Shown here: positions 50,377 to 64,000 of the stretch, piece after piece
Position numbering within the stretch: position 1 is the stretch's first letter
Layout: every line of letters starts with the position of its first letter
DNA from: Camellia lanceoleosa
Taxonomy: Eukaryota; Streptophyta; Magnoliopsida; Ericales; Theaceae
Direction: 5' to 3'
Assembly: GCA_025200525.1 (NCBI GenBank)
Contig: CM045758.1
Span: forward strand, 168,356,261 to 168,420,260
DNA: 64,000 nt
Made by a program: the position numbers and the translations under genes
Notes under the pieces: generated by a model
What the model was told of the DNA's origin: nothing
Databases searched by the model: none
What the model saw: only the letters and a program-made list of their open reading frames with translations

Positions 50377-51488
50377 CTATATATTAAGCAAAAGGGGGTT
50401 TTTAACCTCCAAGGCCTGTTGGAGTTCTAATATTCCACTTTGAATTTTCTAAATTTTTGATTTAAAAAAAAAAAACTCTCAGCATTTATTAATTTCTCCC
50501 AATCCCCATGCCTTTTAGGAAATTTGGTCAAAACTCCCTCATAATTAAACTTTAATGCATTAAAGACCAACATAAACAAAATACCTTGAAAATTTCAATA
50601 CATCTATCTATCTATATTTATATCTATACTATATATTAAACAAAAGGGGATTTTTAACCCCCCAAGGCCTGTGGGAGTTTCAATATCCCAATCTGAATTT
50701 TCTAAATTTTTTATTTAAAAAAAAAACTCAGTATTTATTGATTTGGTCAAAATTTTCTGATTAACATTTATTAACTTTTTTCAATTCACATGTCTTTCCA
50801 TATGCCTACATTTATTGATACAATCCCCTGATCAACATTTAAAATTCCCTCATACAAATAATTATAGATACAATCCGTATATAATTACTGCATTACCCTT
50901 TTCAACTTCTCCCATACGCTATGGTTAGTGATAAGATTGTTAAATTATTTTTATAAAAAAATCTTAAAAGCATAATTTATATATTTAAAAAAATCTAAAA
51001 CAAATATAAATATCTATAATTATCCCGCGCATAGCACGGGTGATAGGCTAGTACTATATATTAAGCAAAAATGGGTTTTTAACCCCCAAGGCCTATGGGA
51101 CCTTCAATATCTCAATCTGAATTTTCTAAATTTTTCATTTTTTATTTAAAAAAAAATTCAGCATTTATTGATTTGGTCAAAATCCTCTGATCAGTATTTA
51201 TTAACTTTTTTCAATCCACATATTTTTCTACATGCCTGCATTTATTGATTTGGTCAAAATTTCCTGATCAGCATTTAAAATCCCTCATACAAATAATTAT
51301 AGATACAATCTGTGTATAGTTACTGCAGTATCCTTTTTAACTTCTTCTATACATTTTGATTAGTGATAAGATTATTAAATTATTTTTATAAAAAATCTTA
51401 GAAAGTATAATTTATATATTAAAAAATTTAAAATAAATTTAAATATCTATAATTATTCTGTACATAGCACGAGTTGATAAGTTAATTT
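50377..51488 (+). mobile_element. tandem Helitron-like copies; one complete (50623-51051)
   Basis: Three head-to-tail copies begin CTATATATTAAGCAAAAGGG (50377), TCTATACTATATATTAAACA (50623) and TACTATATATTAAGCAAAAA (51052). The middle one ends CCCGCGCATAGCACGGG (stem-loop) then TGATAGGCTAG|T, giving A|TC...CTAG|T over 429 bp. The third ends in a degenerate CTGTACATAGCACGAG hairpin near 51470. No coding capacity. Confidence 0.75.
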
Positions 51489-51507
51489 AAATGATACAAA
51501 TCACACG

Positions 51508-51868
51508 CTTATATAAGAAAAATTTAATAAATTATTTAGGTGCTAACATTTTCCAAACCCACCCACCCCATGTGAGATGTGTTTGGAGTTCGTGTTGGTA
51601 AAATTACTCCCGCTAGTCATGCGACAAAACATTTATACGCAAAACACGAAGGCTAATCCGACGGCGTCAGGAGATCCCAAAATCGCAGAAACGACGGGAA
51701 GCTTCGAATCTTCTTGGTTCCTGTTCTCAACACAGGGATTTCCCAAACGCTCTCAATCTCCACCACCCCTCATCACTGTCGTCTCTGTCTACGGCATCAA
51801 TTACCTTCCCTTCGTTCTCCACACAAATTGCAATCTCCCAATCCTCCTTGTCAGCTTCAATCTCTCCG
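51508..51868 (+). promoter_or_regulatory. candidate IRE1 core promoter and 5'UTR
   Basis: CTTATATAAG at 51508-51517 is the only good TATA-like word upstream of the IRE1 ATG at 51869. It lies just beyond the end of the Helitron tail. The interval from about 51590 on is GC-richer, as expected for a leader. The start site is not visible. A longer open frame beginning at 51577 overlaps in another frame and lacks family resemblance. Confidence 0.3.
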
Positions 51869-54800
51869 ATGAAACACAAATTGCTCCGTCTTTTGTGCCT
51901 TTTCTTACTCGTGATTGGGTTGTCGGCTTCCACCGGCGATGTTTCGAGCTCCGAAGTTTCCAAGGTTCGGCTTTCGACTTTAGTTGGAGACGATCTCAAT
52001 GGCCTCAGTCAACCACCGGCTGGGAGGTCTCTATTGTCAGTCTCCAAGTGAGTGTTTCCTCTATTTTTTTCAAAGTTCAAATTTTGTTTATTCTATTCTT
52101 CTTGAGCTTCAGATAATTGACATGGAGGCCTAGGGTTTTGTTGAATTGTTTGTGCTGGAATATCTAGTGTTTTTCGTCCGTGGCATCGTTAAGTTGTGTA
52201 TAAACACTTCTATGAAAATATTTATCAGATACTTATTTTGAGCTCCTATCACGTTTCAATATGTAATTCCAGCATCTAATTATCAATATATATATATATA
52301 TATATAATTTATTCCAAAATATGGCCGGTTTAATTATTTAATCTACCTAGATATAATATTATACTAGGGGTGTGAGCCCACCGGTGCCTGTGCTTAAAAT
52401 ATAAATTTTAATTTTGAATTCATAATATATATTTTTATGTTGTTTAAGTGATGAAATGATTATTAAGTTAAGTGAATGGTCTTAGATTCAAGCCTTTGTG
52501 CGCTTTTTTTAACTACTATTTTTTTATTTGTTTCCTTTTGGATGGAGAAATTGACACTTTGCAGCAGGAGCTTGACAAAAAAGAGATAAGAAAGTTCATG
52601 GACACCAAGTGAGGTGTTCACTTTCAATAATAGTATAGATAGATATGTGAACACCAGTTTTGGTGTCTTGAAGCCCAATTATTAGTTATAGAGATAAGTA
52701 TAAAATTACCATTAATTAAAAGGCTAATTATCTAAATAATTCAGTTGATTTAAAAGAAGCACATATTCTCTGGGCAGTTACATGGAGTAAGAGAAAGATT
52801 AGGAATGAATAGATTAGAGGAATAAAAAATAGGAATAATATGATTCATGCGTGTAATGGGTGTCACCCTTCGAATGTTTGAGACCCCTAAAACTACTCCC
52901 ACAATTTGACCCACAATAATGTGGCAGGATAAGTGTCAACTTTTAATTTGGCACAGACTCAATATATAGGGCCCAACTCGCTTGCCACATCATTGTGGGT
53001 GAATTTGGGGTCTAAATTGTGGGTATATGCTCTGTGATTTGTAATGTCACTAGTTTTGTCTCTTCAAGCCTTCAAAAAAAAATTTGCCACTTCTTTCATC
53101 ATGTAAATTTTGTTATTCTTTTAGATCGTATGCTTTAAGTGCATATAATTACATCATATTGTGATTACAAAGATGTTTTCTTGTCTTTGTTGATAAACTG
53201 ATTGACAATCAGAAAAAAAAATAAAAATGAAAGAGTAGGATAGAGTCCTGTTTTAGAGAGAGGGGCAGAGTGGGCACAACCACGGTAGAGTTAGTTAATT
53301 GTGAAGGTCTACCATGTGTAAAACTCAGATTGATTCACAATGAATCTATGCTCCTTATTTCATGAGTAGAGGTGTGCCATGCTCATTGAAGAATCTGATA
53401 TTTTCTCCACTATGAACATAATATGTATGCATCTCATACTATGTTGTAACTGTTTTTCAAGTATTCTCTCTGTCTTTACGTGTTAAAGTACATTAGGTGC
53501 TTAGCCGTCTTCGCCTTTTCTCTTTTACTCTCTAAGCCCATCCTGTCAATCCTAGACCTATTGTCAATTCCCTTAATTCTGAACTCTGCCTAGAGCTAAA
53601 AGTGTCTACTCTTTTTATTCCCCGTGGTGCAGTTCCTTATGGTATTCTTTATTACCTTTTGTTTCAAAATTCATATTCTTGAACTGTTGTCACTTTCTAT
53701 GACTTTTCACTATTTAGCTTAACTTCAGAAGCTTGAAATAGGTTATCACATTTCAAATGTATAATTTGAACAGTTGCTTAATTTTTTATGATGTGTGATT
53801 GGTGCTTATCATTTAGGCTGTGTTTGGTTGAAGGATTTGGAGAGGGAACCCAAATCCTTCAAATCCTTCAACCAAACACAGCTTAAGGGTTATATAATGT
53901 AGGTATATAATTTCAATTGAAATGCTTTTTTAAGGTATGAATACTGTTTAGTTTTGTTGAAACCTTTTCTATTGATTTTATTTTATTTTGTTTTGGTTTT
54001 GTTTTTGGTAGAAGATATAGAATTTTTGTTGTTGTTTATTTGATCATTATTATTATTAGGTTTTAAAGTTCAATTTTGACCAGTTTGATCCTTAGGGTTT
54101 GGTCTATTTCAATCTAAATACACTACTAGATGCATAAAATGGGCTTGAAAACCAGGGACAAAGCTCAAAAATACTGACTTGCATATTTAAGGATTTGGAG
54201 GTGGTAATGCATCAAATGTTTTGTAATATTTAAAATTTTTATTTTTTTTTTAAAAGTTTATTTGTAAAATTTTAAATGATGGATGTTTTCCCCATAAAAC
54301 AAGGAAAAATATTCATCTATGGATTTTATATTCAGGACCAGGACTCTACAGAAGTCATGTCACATTACATGCATGCAAAGATTTTTAATGAATCACTTAC
54401 CTTCCAATTGTCATTTACCTTCCAATTGTTATTGTTGTTCATTTTATTTATTTATTTATTTATTTATTTTTAAATTAATTGCTTTATTTGAAACAGTGAA
54501 CATGATACTGCACTGGTTGCTGCCCTGGATGGTACAATCCATTTATTCGAGCCTAAATCTGGGAAAGTGTTGTGGTCATTTTCATCAGGACCATCAATTC
54601 ACTCTTCATATCAGGCTCCTGTTGAGCAAAGTAATGAAAAGGAAAATACTTCCCAACTAGAAAGTTTCTTTATAGATTGTGGGGATGACTGGGCGCTGTA
54701 TATGCATGATGCCTTTGGTAGCGGGTATGTCTGAAAGCGTCATGGCTATATTTCATATCAATGCTTTCTGAAGTGGTCCACTGATAAGGTTTAGTGTTGA

Positions 54801-57800
54801 GATTCTCGTCCATATGTGTTGACTGACAGGTTTTGCTAGGACTAGTGTCCTAGACAGCCTGATACATTTTGGTCCCTAATTTGTACTGTTTTATTTATGA
54901 ATACAGGTATTTGATATTGGTAGCTTCTTAATACACCCCCTATATGTATATATCTCTATACCCAGTTGCACCATATTTTTTTTCCCTAATGTAGAAGCGT
55001 TACCATTCATCTGGCCATATTGTTACCTTTTGCATAATCATATACCATATGCTCTTGATTTCTTGTATTATTCTTGCTGTCTCAGAAACTCAAAGAGACT
55101 ATTGAAGAGTTCATCAGTAATACTCCACTCATAGCAGAAGATGGAGGAGTTGTACTTGGGTCAAAAACTACTGTGTTTCTGGTTGATGCTAAGACTGGAA
55201 GGCTAATCTACACTTACAGTTTGTCTAATTCTCCACCCACATCACAGAACAATGATGAGAAGAGTGTGTTAAATGGTACTACTTTTGATGAACTGGAACA
55301 GTCTGGTTCATTGAACCTTAAGCCTGATGAGCTGCCTCTTTACATCACAAGAACTGATTATTCACTGAAGTCTTTCGCTCTAAATACGGATAAAGTTCTG
55401 TGGAACATGACAGTTGCTGAAGTTGGAGCTGCTTTCCTTTGTCAGGAAGTTGAGAATTCATTTAGTGGGATTCTTTCAGATTTAGAATATGGGTTGCCTT
55501 CTGAACCAAACATTCCCTTTAATATGCCGTTGCCATGTCAATCAAAGGCTGTTGTCTACCGCTTTCGCGGTCCTAATATGCTAGGACCCTTTCATAAGCC
55601 TAATATGCTACCTGAAGCTCATCGTCAAGATATGATGCTCCCTGTGTCTAATTCAAATCTAATGCTTGATTGGCAACCTGAAGTTGATAAATCCGCAGAA
55701 TTGCATCATAAAGATGAGAGACTCCCACTGCCTGGTCCAAATCTTTTTCTTTCTTCACAACCTGATGTCAATACATTTCTGGACTCTCATCACTACAATG
55801 ACATTGATCTAGTGCCATCTTTGACTCAAATGACTGAAATTTCAGGGATATCTGGTATGCAAGATGTGAAAAAGCATCATAATGGTGGACTAAATGTGGC
55901 TAGTGTATTTTCTGTCATTTCTTTTGCTATCATTTTTGTGGGCTTTGTCATCTACTCTTGTCCTTTAGTGACTAGAAAAGATGTTGAGTTGAATAAGCAG
56001 CCGGTGATTTAAATGCAAGAACAGTGCTTTCAATAAGGAATAAAACTCGCAAGTCAGGAAAGAATAGTGGCATTGTTGAGAAGAGGGATGAAAGCACCTC
56101 ATTTGCTGATGGATATGATAACAGACCATGGTTGAAACTCAATCAATCAATGGATGATAGCAGAGAAGGGCCGCGGTTGGTAAACTATTTGTCTCTAATA
56201 CAGAAATTGCTAAGGAAGCAATGGTACCATTGTCCTTGAGGAATTTATGAAGGTCGTTCAGTAGCTGTGAAACGTCTTGTCAAGGCCCATAATGATGTTG
56301 CTTTTAAGAAATCCAGAATCTTGTTGCATCTGACAGACATCCAAATATTGTTCGATGGTATGGAGTGGAATCTGATCAAGATTTTGTGTATCTCTCACTG
56401 GAGCGTTGCACTTGCAGCTTAAATGATCTAATTCAGATGTACTCCGATACCTCTGAAAAACCAACCGTTATTGAGGAACAAGCTATGGAAGCCATGATAG
56501 AGTATAAAGTCCGTTTGGATTCAATGAAGGGCATTATGCAGGATGTTAAATTGTGGAAAGAAAATGGCTATCCTTCACCTATATTATTGAAACTGATGAG
56601 GTTAGTTTAAAATTTTGATGTTTCAATTAGATTTACATTAGATCTGTCATCATTTCATGCCGAGTATGCCACTAGTGTGCTTGTATCAGACTCGCATTCT
56701 TTTGCTTATCCACAACATAGATGTCACCAAACCTTAATGGCTGTCAACGGTTTCCATTGTTCATGGGGGAAAAAGTTATTAATAATTTAGCATATTTGTA
56801 GAAGGGGATACCACTTTCTATTGCCCATGTGGCATAGATCTTAAGGTAAGTTTGCAGAAAGGGATGCCCCTGTGCTGCAGAGTCTGAGCCCTTCTGAAAA
56901 CTGGAATATGTTGTCCTGAAATGTTCATTCAGTCAGTCAACATTGAGTAGAGTGAACCTACTCCTTTTCTACAATGAATCTGAAATAAGTGCATCCTATT
57001 TTCATTAGCACTTTTAAGAAGAGTACTTGGTTGATGTGCAGATAGAAATTCTTAGGATTTCATGTGCTGATCATATTTAAAAAATTTACTACTATATATG
57101 ATGGCGCCTTTATTTTCTATGATGAGCTCCATTCTAGAGCACTTTCTTGTTTTTAAATACAATTTGTAAAACAAGGTATTTTGTAATGTCTAATGGATTT
57201 TTAAATCTATCCTCCCCTCTCCCCTCTTTTAAATTCTGGCTTGCCGGAGTTTATTGCTGAAGTCATAAATTGCCATTAGGTTTGGTGACTGGATGAAAAC
57301 AAATGTAGTTACAAGTTTAGGTTAGATTCCCTTGTTAATCTTTCTAGGCCTGCATTTATGCCAATTTAATTGGTCTGAATTCAGCATTTGTTTAATCTTC
57401 CTTTTTGTATCTGTAACACAGGGATGTGGTTTCTGGACTCCTGCATTTGCATGAACTGGGAATAATTCATCGGGACTTAAAGCCTCAAAATGTGTTGATA
57501 ATTAAAGAAAGATCTTTATTTGCAAAGCTCTCTGATATGGGTATCAGCAAGCGTCTTGTTGGGGAGATGTCTTCCTTGGGCCATCATGCTACTGGCAAGT
57601 ATTCTTGACTAGCTATTATGTCAGCAACTTCATATATCCATCATTTGCTATGCATGTGAAGTTTTATGGTCATATGACATCTGTGTCTTGATTGCTTTGC
57701 TACATTTTTAACCTTTGTGCAACCATTTTTTTTTAAAAAAATTCTACAATCCACCTTTCTGTCCCTTTGGCATCGTGTTTAATTCATAAATTTGTTTAAA

Positions 57801-60203
57801 CTAGGGTGTAAATAATTAGTCGATTTGGCGTTGAGTTTGGTTTATGGTAGATCTGGGAGAACTAAAAGAGTTATCTAACAATTCATATGTGAATGATAAA
57901 TGGTTTTTAGTTCATTTGTTAAGTATTTTGTTTGATGACCTATTGCAGGTTATGGCAGTTCGGGATGGCAAGCTCCCGAACAGCTTCTCTGTGGACGCCA
58001 AACACGTGCAGTAGATATGTTTAGCCTAGGCTGTGTTCTTTTTTACTGCATTACTGGTGGTAGACATCCATTTGGTGACCGTCTTGAACGTGACATCAAT
58101 ATTGTGAAGAACAAAGCAGACCTCTTCTTAGTGGAGAATATTCCAGAAGCCATGGATCTGTTCTCTTGTTTATTAAACCCTAATGTTGAATTAAGGTAAG
58201 TACTGGACATTATTGTCACGATGACTCTATGGCAATAGTTATGACTTGTGCCTCTCAATATGTTGTTCTCCACAATATTTGGAGACACTAATCCGTTTCA
58301 TCGAGTGTACAAACTTAAAAGTTATTCTTTGTCCACAATAATCCATTTCAGTCATTCACAAATTCCTAAAAGTTATTCTTTGTCCAATGAAAAGAATGTG
58401 TAACCTCAATTGTGATGTACAACACATTATGGAGTAGTTTAACCATGTGTGTTTGGCTGGACATGGTCTTGGGATTGGATTAATAATTCAAAAAAATCCA
58501 GAATAATATTCCATCTGGACTATTGAATCCCATGGGGGAGGGTGAGATATAAAATGAAGGACTAAGTAGAGGTTCAGACTAATTAGTTAAATTGAGATAT
58601 GATATACACTCCAAAGGAATTGATAATCCTTGGACTAACAGTCCTAGGAATGCTAGTCACATCTATTCCACTTTGTCCAAACAAACATGGCCTAACTGTG
58701 TTGTAGACTGTATGCCAGTGGGACACTGATTTTGTTGGGACATTTATGCAAACAAATTTTCCTGCATTCTTAATTATTCGAATTTATTTTTGTTGAGCAC
58801 TAATTGTCTGAGTTCTACTGATTTCTTGCAGGCCCAAAGGCGTCAGAGGTGTTTAATCATCCTTTGTTTTGGAATTCTGAGATGAGATTATCATTTTTCC
58901 GTGACACAAGCGATAGGGTAGAGATGGATGATAGGGAGACTGACTCTGATCTTTTAAAAGCATTAGAAAGTACAGGTCCAGCGGCTTTAGGCACAAAATG
59001 GGATGAAAAGATGGAAACTGCATTCATTAATAATATTGGGCCGGTACAGGCGCTATAAGTATGACAGTGTTAAGTGACTTACTGCGAGTCATGCGGAACA
59101 AGTTGAATCATTATAGAGAACTTCCTGTCGAAATTCAGGTTCATTTCTCATGCTAACAGTTAATAAATTGGATTGTGTTTTACATGTATATATGTATGTA
59201 CATACATATTTTAATTTTGGATGGTTACTGGATTGTTATTTTAAGAATTGGTAAATGCTCTAATAAATGTGGTACCCAACCAGGACTCAAATAGTGTTTG
59301 TTGAGCAGCTGCAATGGCGATTGACCATTTTTCACTGTTCATTGTACTTTCCCCATAGCAAGACTTGACCTCAAGATCCATCCCGACTCTGCTCATCTCT
59401 TACCACCTGGTTGGGTTTGGCAATTGCTTTTTGAGCAGTTTATTTGTAGACTTTTTTTTGAAAAACTTTTAACGTTTAGGTCTTACTAGACTTGACATAC
59501 CTGAAAAGTAATAATTTTTTTTAAAAAATGGTCCATAGACTAGTTTTTGGATATTTTTTTAAAAAATTAGATCATTCTAGGCTAAATGGATCTGAAAAGT
59601 AAAAACTTTGGACACAGATTTTAAAAATCTATCTAAAGACAAATTTTTTTTGAAAGTAAGTGTTACTTTTTTAACTGTTAGCAAACAAAAAGGGCCTCAA
59701 GGGACAGCTCTTATTTGCCTAAGATTGTATAGCATTGCCATTTGATTATCACATTCTTTTAGGCTGTCCTAAGTTCTATGATAATAGGAAACACTTCGTA
59801 TCTCCAAATCACACACCGACTCCTACCTTCGTTGAGGTGACCTATACTTGAAGAAAAAGGCCCTAGTTGAATACATCGTGAATTTTCTCTACACAAAAAA
59901 ATCTCATAGGATGTATAAATGGAGTTCCTATTTTTCTCTTTAACTATTTCATGCCTTTACCAAATTGGTGGCCATTTACCAATGTTCTTATGAATATAAA
60001 TTTCAGTTTTGTTTTTCCTTTGTGTGGCTGATTTGAGTTTGACTTTTGGTGTTTATTCAGGAAATTCTCGGACCAGTCCCTGAAGGATTTGATGGCTATT
60101 TATAAGTCGGTTCCCAAAATTATTGATTGAAGTATACAAAGTTATGTACAAATACTGTAGGGAAGAAGAATGCTTCAACAAGTACTTCGAAAGCAATATA
60201 TAG
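51869..60203 (+). CDS. IRE1: IRE1 sensor kinase/endoribonuclease, full gene (copy 2) with multiple frame breaks
   Basis: ER stress sensor: signal peptide, lumenal sensor, one membrane span, kinase, KEN RNase. Exons: 51869-52047, 54497-54724, 55086-56600, 57422-57594, 57949-58195, 58832-59138, 60061-60203, about 929 aa if in frame. Signal peptide MKHKLLRLLCLFLLVIGLSA; lumenal motifs DGTIHLFEPKSGKVLWSFSS and LYITRTDYSLKSFALNTDKV; membrane span near residues 404-429 (VASVFSVISFAIIFVGFVIY); kinase from about residue 498; IIHRDLKPQNVL intact here. Breaks: phase mismatch at the exon 2/3 junction, TAA at 56010-56012, one-G losses near 56180, 56213, 56246 and 56309, an extra A near 58837, indels near 59040 and 59070, and a stop in exon 7 (TATTTATAA). 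Between breaks the protein is fully conserved, so sequence error is likelier than decay. Confidence 0.9.
52885..53030. mobile_element. small inverted-repeat element in IRE1 intron 1
   Basis: TGACCCACAATAATGTGGCA at 52908-52927 is mirrored by TGCCACATCATTGTGGGTGA at 52983-53003. The outer flanks GACCCCTAAAACTACTCCCA and TTTGGGGTCTAAATTGTGGG continue the palindrome. About 145 bp; the target duplication is unresolved. Confidence 0.55.
53816..53882. mobile_element. 67-bp palindromic mini-MITE (TTA target duplication)
   Basis: GGCTGTGTTTGGTTGAAGGA and its inverse TCCTTCAACCAAACACAGC enclose a very short centre with a second AAATCCTTC. It is flanked by TTA at 53813-53815 and 53883-53885. This is too short to be anything but a deletion derivative. 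Confidence 0.85.
56601..57421 (+). other. IRE1 intron 3 (copy 2), containing the visible left limit of the duplicated block
   Basis: Donor GTTAGT at 56601, acceptor ACACAG ending at 57421. From 56955 the sequence (GAACCTACTCCTTTTCTAC) equals base 2 onward of the window, so the left limit of similarity that can be seen is set by the window edge, not by a sequence boundary. Confidence 0.8.
57595..57948 (+). other. GC-AG intron in IRE1 (copy 2)
   Basis: The exon ends GCTACTG at 57594. The donor is GCAAGT and the acceptor TTGCAG ends at 57948. It is identical in structure to 641-994. Confidence 0.85.
58443..58692. mobile_element. MITE in IRE1 intron (second copy)
   Basis: Same 250-bp element as 1491-1740, with TAA at 58440-58442 and 58693-58695. 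Its presence in both copies means the insertion predates any duplication. Confidence 0.75.
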
Positions 60204-61224
60204 TTTAGTCGTTGCTCCAACAGACCACTTTAGAAAAGAGTAGGAGACTTGCACACTAAGGTAATATTGAAGTGGCTGGTGGATGATATTTGATGTTGAT
60301 CGCTCTATCGCTCATCACGTGTTAAATTGTGTATGAATGTAAATATGGCTGTAACTGGATGATGTATGAAGTGCCCAATTAATCTTATTAACTTTTATTA
60401 TAGACCCTTGTTTTCGGTTTTGTTTTTGTTTTTGTTTTTGTTTTCTATTCATTGTTGTCATCTGGTGTTTCTGATCGCGTGTAAGTGGTCAGTCTATACA
60501 TGTAATATGTAGCCTAAGGACAAATGAAACTAGCGTTAATCAACCTTAAATATAATATTTCGGTTTGTATTGGTATAAAAAGTTCAAAACAGAAACAAAT
60601 TGAATTTTATAAAAAAAAAACTGATTGAAAATTAAAATTTGGTCAATTTACAACTCTAATTATACCAGATGAACTGGACCACCACTATCAAATTCAAATT
60701 TGGATGGAAATCATTCAAAAGATGATTCACTCGTTGACCAAAAGTTCTATCAAATTGGAGTGTTGCGCAAATCGAAGAAGACTCAAATGTTTATTCAAAA
60801 AAATATGAAGTATTTTGTAACGCTCAAGTTTAGCACTCTACCACCATTAAAGTTTTTTATTCAATTTATGATTAAGTCTGAGTTTGTCATTAAAATGGTT
60901 CATATCAAAGAAAAGCTCCCCTTAAAACAATTGAGTTAAAGAAGGCTAGATTCGTTGTGAAGACATCGACATATATATACATGAAATACCTACTAGTTAC
61001 CAAAAGGCACTTCCGTAAGAGGACCACCATGATTTTTCAGTTACAAACAGTACAAAAGTTCGAGGCCCTTCCCAGAGGACCGCCATAGAATTTGAACATA
61101 TGCTGAAATACAAAAGCACACTTACCAGTAAATTCAAAAACCAATTATATTACAAATTGATTGTTAAAAAAACAAGAAGAAACAACTTGTATAACTTGGT
61201 TCAAGGGTGAGATATATACATGAA
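60204..61224. other. second copy of the IRE1-GLR intergenic region
   Basis: Corresponds to 3254-4275. The open frame here (60700-60939) changes its N-terminus through a single A deletion, which confirms that it is not a conserved protein. Confidence 0.8.
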
Positions 61225-62979
<1,755 letters not shown>

Positions 62980-64000
62980 CTGCAAAGTGAAAGCACAAAG
63001 ATAAGCAATCCCAAGCAAAGAAAAAAAAAAAAGAAGATAAGCAATCAAGAGAGTTAGATAAGGTGATTAATAACTTCAAAAATACGCATCAATGTAAGAG
63101 AAAGGAAAGAGGGGACAGCCGCCACAAACAATTTTGCTGCGGCCTTGAGAACATATTTACGCTCCATTAGTTTGAGCGGAAAACATGAAAAACTTTTTTC
63201 AGATTTCTGAAGAAAAAGTTTTACTATGTTTGGTTGTGGCCTTGGAAATTAATGTGTTACTAGTTGTATTAGTGGTGGACGTAGTGGTGTTAGTGATGGA
63301 GGTGGAAGCGGACGTGGAGATAACGGTGGCGGTGGTAAGACTTTAGTCTGGAAAACGTTTTTCACCTTTTAAAAGTGAAAAATATTTTCTGCTCAAATGA
63401 ACTTGTTTTCCATTGAGCACAGAAGTTGGCTTTCATTTTCCGTTGTACCAATTCAGCAAATGCGGAAAATGTTTTCCAAAAAATATATTTCGCCAAAACA
63501 AACAGAGCATTAGTGATTTAAACTTGTCTTAACAATTATATTATTATATATCTAGTTGTTTGAAATATATTCTCATCCGTCTACTTTTGATCTTCTGCTT
63601 TCATGAAAATAATATACAAAAAGCAGATGAGTTCTTCTTTCGATAATCACTTAGAAGCTGGGACCGATGGAAGACTCATGCACAGTTTTGACTTGGAGAA
63701 AGGAGTGAGGAATCATCTTTTCGACTCTTTTTCAGCTATAGACACTCGGATTTTCAATATTCCTTTCTATTTCTCATCGAATGGATGGCATCTTATGAAA
63801 ATCCTAGCTATTCTTGGTATTGGGAAATCTCATTGCTATTACTCAAACAAAGACAAATGTTTGCATATTTGTCCATAGGTCAAATCAGATATGTAATTAT
63901 TGGAATAATTGTTGCAGCCTCAAATGATGGAAAGGGGACTTCAGACTTCAAAGCACACTAATATTGATGTACATGTACTAATAAAACGTTCATTATTAAT
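62980..64000 (-). other. GLR intron 3, second copy, with MITE-like insertion
   Basis: Corresponds to 6025-7045. It contains the same GGAAAAC-rich MITE-like element (about 63160-63510). The 91-codon open frame at 63603-63878 is also present at 6648-6923 but lies within the intron and matches no family. Confidence 0.8.

Larger units (their letters stand above)
52048..54496 (+). other. first IRE1 intron (2.4 kb) with small elements
   Basis: Donor GTGAGT at 52048 and acceptor AAACAG ending 54496. It contains a (TA)n tract at about 52286-52306, inverted-repeat elements at about 52885-53030 and 53816-53882, and TTTA repeats near 54440-54470. No other gene is supported. Confidence 0.75.

Noticed and set aside
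51577..52116. 179-aa frame overlapping the IRE1 first exon
   Set aside because: It is in a different frame from the signal peptide and lumenal sequence that join correctly to exon 2 (NEHDTALVAALDG).
52340..52640. Possible SINE or short element in IRE1 intron 1 (GGGGTGTGAGCCCACCGG)
   Set aside because: No A/B box pair, tail or target duplication could be confirmed by eye.

Overview
The window looks like a nuclear segment from a eudicot, probably a woody species. It is AT-rich, has GT-AG introns, and carries two ordinary plant genes (an IRE1-type ER stress sensor and a clade-3 glutamate receptor-like channel) beside about 40 kb of layered transposon debris. A run of exactly 100 N at 37741-37840 marks a scaffolding join. 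No bacterial-style features are present, and I saw no tRNA or rRNA gene and no CRISPR array.

Layout. 1-3253 is the 3' half of an IRE1 gene (+). 4276-9210 is a complete six-exon GLR3.6-like gene on the minus strand, convergent with IRE1; its 5'UTR exon lies near 10053-10200. 10.2-12.7 kb holds two fold-back elements. 13.1-20.7 kb is an old non-autonomous LTR retroelement with an antisense coiled-coil ORF and a nested insertion. 21.0-24.4 kb is a PIF/Harbinger remnant with its Myb/SANT-like ORF. 24.5-28.9 kb is one very long LTR plus leader of an Ogre/Tat-like retroelement. 30.4-32.7 kb is a hAT transposase pseudogene interrupted by a MITE. 34.6-36.5 kb is a broken PPR gene resembling At2g17525.

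After the gap, 37.8-42.7 kb is a large imperfect inverted repeat built from Helitron-like copies with a nested fold-back element. 42.8-46.3 kb holds short tandem repeats split by a 2.04-kb solo-LTR-like insertion rich in a CTCGAG-centred dyad. 46.7-50.4 kb is a hAT-like element carrying a 186-bp tandem repeat, followed by Helitron tails. 51869-60203 is a second IRE1 copy, this time with its 5' end. 61225 to the window edge is a second GLR copy.

The strongest single observation is that 56955-64000 repeats 1-7045 almost base for base, at a constant spacing of about 56.95 kb, with identical MITE insertions. The 3' IRE1 copy carries many one-base losses in G runs that leave the surrounding protein perfectly conserved, and the second GLR copy has a nonsense change. 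Together with the 100-N join this favours an uncollapsed contig or haplotype overlap with unpolished sequence over a real tandem duplication, although the window alone cannot prove it.

Functionally, IRE1 (ER stress sensing, bZIP60 mRNA splicing) and GLR3.6 (amino-acid-gated cation channel) are unrelated neighbours. Everything else is transposon history, in which the order of nested insertions can partly be read from target-site duplications and empty sites. I did not find a convincing new biological system. The best candidates for follow-up are the dyad arrays and the nested element structures.
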